Assembly (NCBI GenBank): GCA_002914845.1
Contig: JXTC01000001.1
Span: 3,683,355-3,747,354, forward strand
Direction of reading: 5' to 3'
DNA: 64,000 bases
Origin: Trema orientale
Taxonomy: Eukaryota; Streptophyta; Magnoliopsida; Rosales; Cannabaceae
A program made the position numbers and the translations under genes. This document shows, one piece after another, positions 62,040 to 64,000 of this stretch (positions within the stretch are counted from its first letter, which is position 1; each line of letters starts with the position of its first letter). The notes beneath the pieces are model-generated. The model had not been told where the DNA came from, searched no databases, and worked only from the letters and a program-made list of their open reading frames with translations.

Positions 62040-63010
62040 GGCACCATCGGTCCCCAACTTATTATCATTTTGGTACATTGGTTCCGAAATTTTTTTCTTT
62101 TTGGTAGCATTCTAGTATCTAATGTTTTCATTTTTGGCACTATCGGTCCTTTTGGCATATTCAATCAAAAATCCTATTAGAATTCATTTAAATAGGATAA
62201 ATTTCGCATCATTGATCCTTATTATTTCAATTGTTTAGCAATTTAGAATCTAGATTTTTTTTTTGGCATACATATCTCCGAATAACAATATTGTATTTTT
62301 CTAAAAATTAAAATTCAAAAGTAATTATAAAAAATATAATTTATTTAAGAATCAAATTCAACTAAAAAAAAATCATATTGACAAACTCTAGTTTATGTCA
62401 AATTGCAGTAACTCTTATGGATAAAAAGTATTTACCTTACCATTTTTAAAACTAAAAAGATTTTACATACACTATTTTCTACTAGTCAAATTTGACTGAA
62501 AATTTACTAATATCCATTAAATTTTCATTTATTTATAAATAATTATTCTAAAAAATTAATTCATTATTTACCTAAACAATATAACAAATAAGCTTTGTAG
62601 ATTTTTTAAATTTTTTAATATTATTCTAGAAAAAATAATTAATTGTGTACATATAAAAAAGTAACAGAGTTAAGCAGAGATTTTATAGATTTTCTTCATT
62701 TTTTTTTTGCCAAGCAGTTTCATTGTAACAATTTTTTTATTTTAGGAGATATCAGAATTAATGCAAAAAAAATGTTAATCGGAGATATGAATGCCAAAAA
62801 AAAAAAAAAAAAGAACCAAATTGATGGACAATTTAATCAACGGAGATCAATGGTGCAGAAATTCTCTCATTTTTAAATGAATTCTGACAGAATCCTGGAT
62901 AGAATATGCCAGAAAGACTGATAATGCCAAAAAAGAAAATATTAGGTACTGAAATGCTATAAAAAAAGATGGAGACTAATATGCCAAAATAGTAATAAGT
63001 TGTAAACCAA
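62040..63010. mobile_element. Large foldback element, about 970 bp
   Basis: The arm 62060-62300 (CAACTTATTATCATTTTGGTACATTGG and onward) is matched in reverse complement by 62745-63005 (reading CAACTTATTACTATTTTGGC and onward). Shared interior words are TTTTTGGCA(C/T)TATC, GGCATATTC and AGAATTCATTTAAA. The 440-bp centre is AT-rich and non-coding. Divergence between arms is considerable, so the element is old. Confidence 0.65.
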
Positions 63011-63952
63011 CAGTGTGAGTTATCCTTTTTTAATGTAAAGTACAATTAAATTTGTAAGTAGGTTCCAAATTTCTACCTCTGTCCTTATCATAAGTAGCAT
63101 TAAACGTTCCAAATTTTCTTTTGTCGATGGAATTAATTTAGGCTTTGACTCGGCTTGAGCATACATGGGAAAAAAGAAAAAAAAAAGTGGGAGAGAGAGA
63201 AAAAAAAAAGATGGACCAGCGCCTTTCTGAAATTTTCAAAAGAAAATGGCACTTGAATAGAAAAATTCAATAAATTGGAGTACCATTCTGTTAAAAAAAA
63301 AAGGGGGTGGGGACTAGCACCTTTCTGCAATTTTCGAAAGAAAACGACCCTCAATCTGTAAAAAATAATAAATTGGAGTGCCATTCTGTAAAAAACAATC
63401 CTCCATAAACCTCCTTTCCGCCTTCATCTGTTTACGTTATCCTCTCTCTCAATTTTACCCTACCCCTTTTGCAAACGGCACACTCATATTCAGACACACA
63501 CATATATATATATATATACAACATATATACACACACCAAATCCAAATCGAAATCCAATTAGACCCTGAAGCTTCTTCATTGGGAACCCTGACCCTTCTAT
63601 TTCCCTCTATCACAAACCCTAACAAAAGCTCGGTCTCCCTTCTAAAGATTTCATATTTGAATTACTTCCTCTCATTTTCCCCCAAATAGAGTTCCGTACT
63701 CGAAATTAATCTTATTGTTGTTATTATCCGATCATAATTCTACGTCTGGGTATTGATTTTATTTGCGAAACCCTAATCGATTTTCAGGGCCCCAATTAGG
63801 GAAATTTCATTACCGGGAGGTTTTCAATTCAAGGGATATTTTGTTTTGTTTTTATTTTTTTTTTCTCCCCACTGGTTAACTCCTCCTCTGGATTTTCCAG
63901 AGTCTTGTGTTTGTATTTTCGGGACTTGGGTTGATCTGGAAAATCGGTGGAG
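63011..63952 (+). other. Upstream region and leader of the right-edge gene
   Basis: Contains the direct repeat at 63210-63405, a TA/CA microsatellite at 63495-63537, and probably the 5' UTR from about 63540. GTT/CAG-type splice words (for example TTTTCAG at 63781-63787) suggest a leader intron but the donor is unclear. Confidence 0.4.
63210..63405 (+). repeat. Two-unit direct repeat of about 100 bp
   Basis: GGACCAGCGCCTTTCTG at 63213 and GGACTAGCACCTTTCTG at 63311 each start a unit that ends in AATTGGAGT(A/G)CCATTCTGT. Units differ at scattered bases. Confidence 0.8.
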
Positions 63953-64000
63953 ATGTTGGGTGGAGGCAGGAGAGACGACGGGTCGTCGGTGATCAACAAC
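63953..64000 (+). CDS. Start of a gene, 16 codons, unidentified
   Basis: The ATG at 63953 opens MLGGGRRDDGSSVINN, still open at the window edge. It follows a long leader-like region and the base composition changes to GC-rich exactly at the start, so a real gene start is likely. I cannot assign a family from 16 residues. Confidence 0.55.
   Translation, partial: MLGGGRRDDGSSVINN

Noticed and set aside
1..64000. tRNA, rRNA, snoRNA genes or CRISPR-like arrays
   Set aside because: Reading both strands showed no cloverleaf with A/B boxes, no rRNA words and no regularly spaced identical repeats with unique spacers; a tRNAscan/Infernal run would be decisive.

Overview
The window is nuclear DNA from a flowering plant, most likely a eudicot. 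Evidence: AT-rich intergenic DNA, GT-AG introns with T-rich acceptors, plant-specific gene families, and abundant plant-type transposable elements. I cannot name the species. Six genes are complete and a seventh enters at the right edge. In order: a BYPASS1/ROH1-related protein (+, 341-1456); a serine hydroxymethyltransferase of the N-extended SHM6/SHM7 (MSA1) subfamily (-, 3368-7138); a 92-residue membrane protein of unknown function (+, 17424-17792); an ArfGAP of the AGD14 type (-, 18132-23297); a plant Enhancer-of-polycomb-like chromatin protein (-, 26362-32329); a Qa-SNARE syntaxin of the SYP32 class (+, 38991-42829); and the first 16 codons of an unidentified gene (+, from 63953). These are unrelated housekeeping genes with no shared pathway. 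Exon models were built by hand from reading frame, splice consensus and family resemblance.

Between the genes lies a layered record of transposition. 8841-17346 is a direct tandem duplication of about 3.5 kb. Both copies carry a poly(A)-tailed retroposon bounded by 17-bp duplications, so that insertion predates the duplication. Only the left copy carries a 1.5-kb solo LTR, so that one is younger. The right copy ends in the leader of the small membrane-protein gene, so the left copy holds a second, gene-less copy of its promoter.

23854-24025 and 38141-38312 are two 172-bp copies, in opposite orientation, of one Mutator-like MITE with 9-bp target duplications. 34630-36802 is an internally deleted hAT element with a perfect 8-bp duplication and a transposase C-terminal relic. 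Several other foldback elements sit between genes and in introns (8026-8530, 33890-34385, 37933-38135, 62040-63010 and smaller ones).

44350-60079 is one decayed Ty3/Gypsy chromodomain retrotransposon. Its gag-pol is broken by many stops and frameshifts. Its left LTR contains an assembly gap (44541-45031). A second, non-autonomous LTR element that encodes only a gag-like frame (50027-55935, minus orientation) is inserted in its pol region with a 5-bp duplication.

I found no clear new multi-gene system. The most interesting testable signal is a cysteine-rich upstream ORF (7196-7318, minus) in the leader of the SHMT gene. Its relatives include a regulator of sulfur and S-adenosylmethionine metabolism. 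Next come a 16-nt microexon in the ArfGAP gene, a frame-preserving retained intron in the small membrane-protein gene, the duplicated promoter, and a palindrome array inside the nested element's LTRs.
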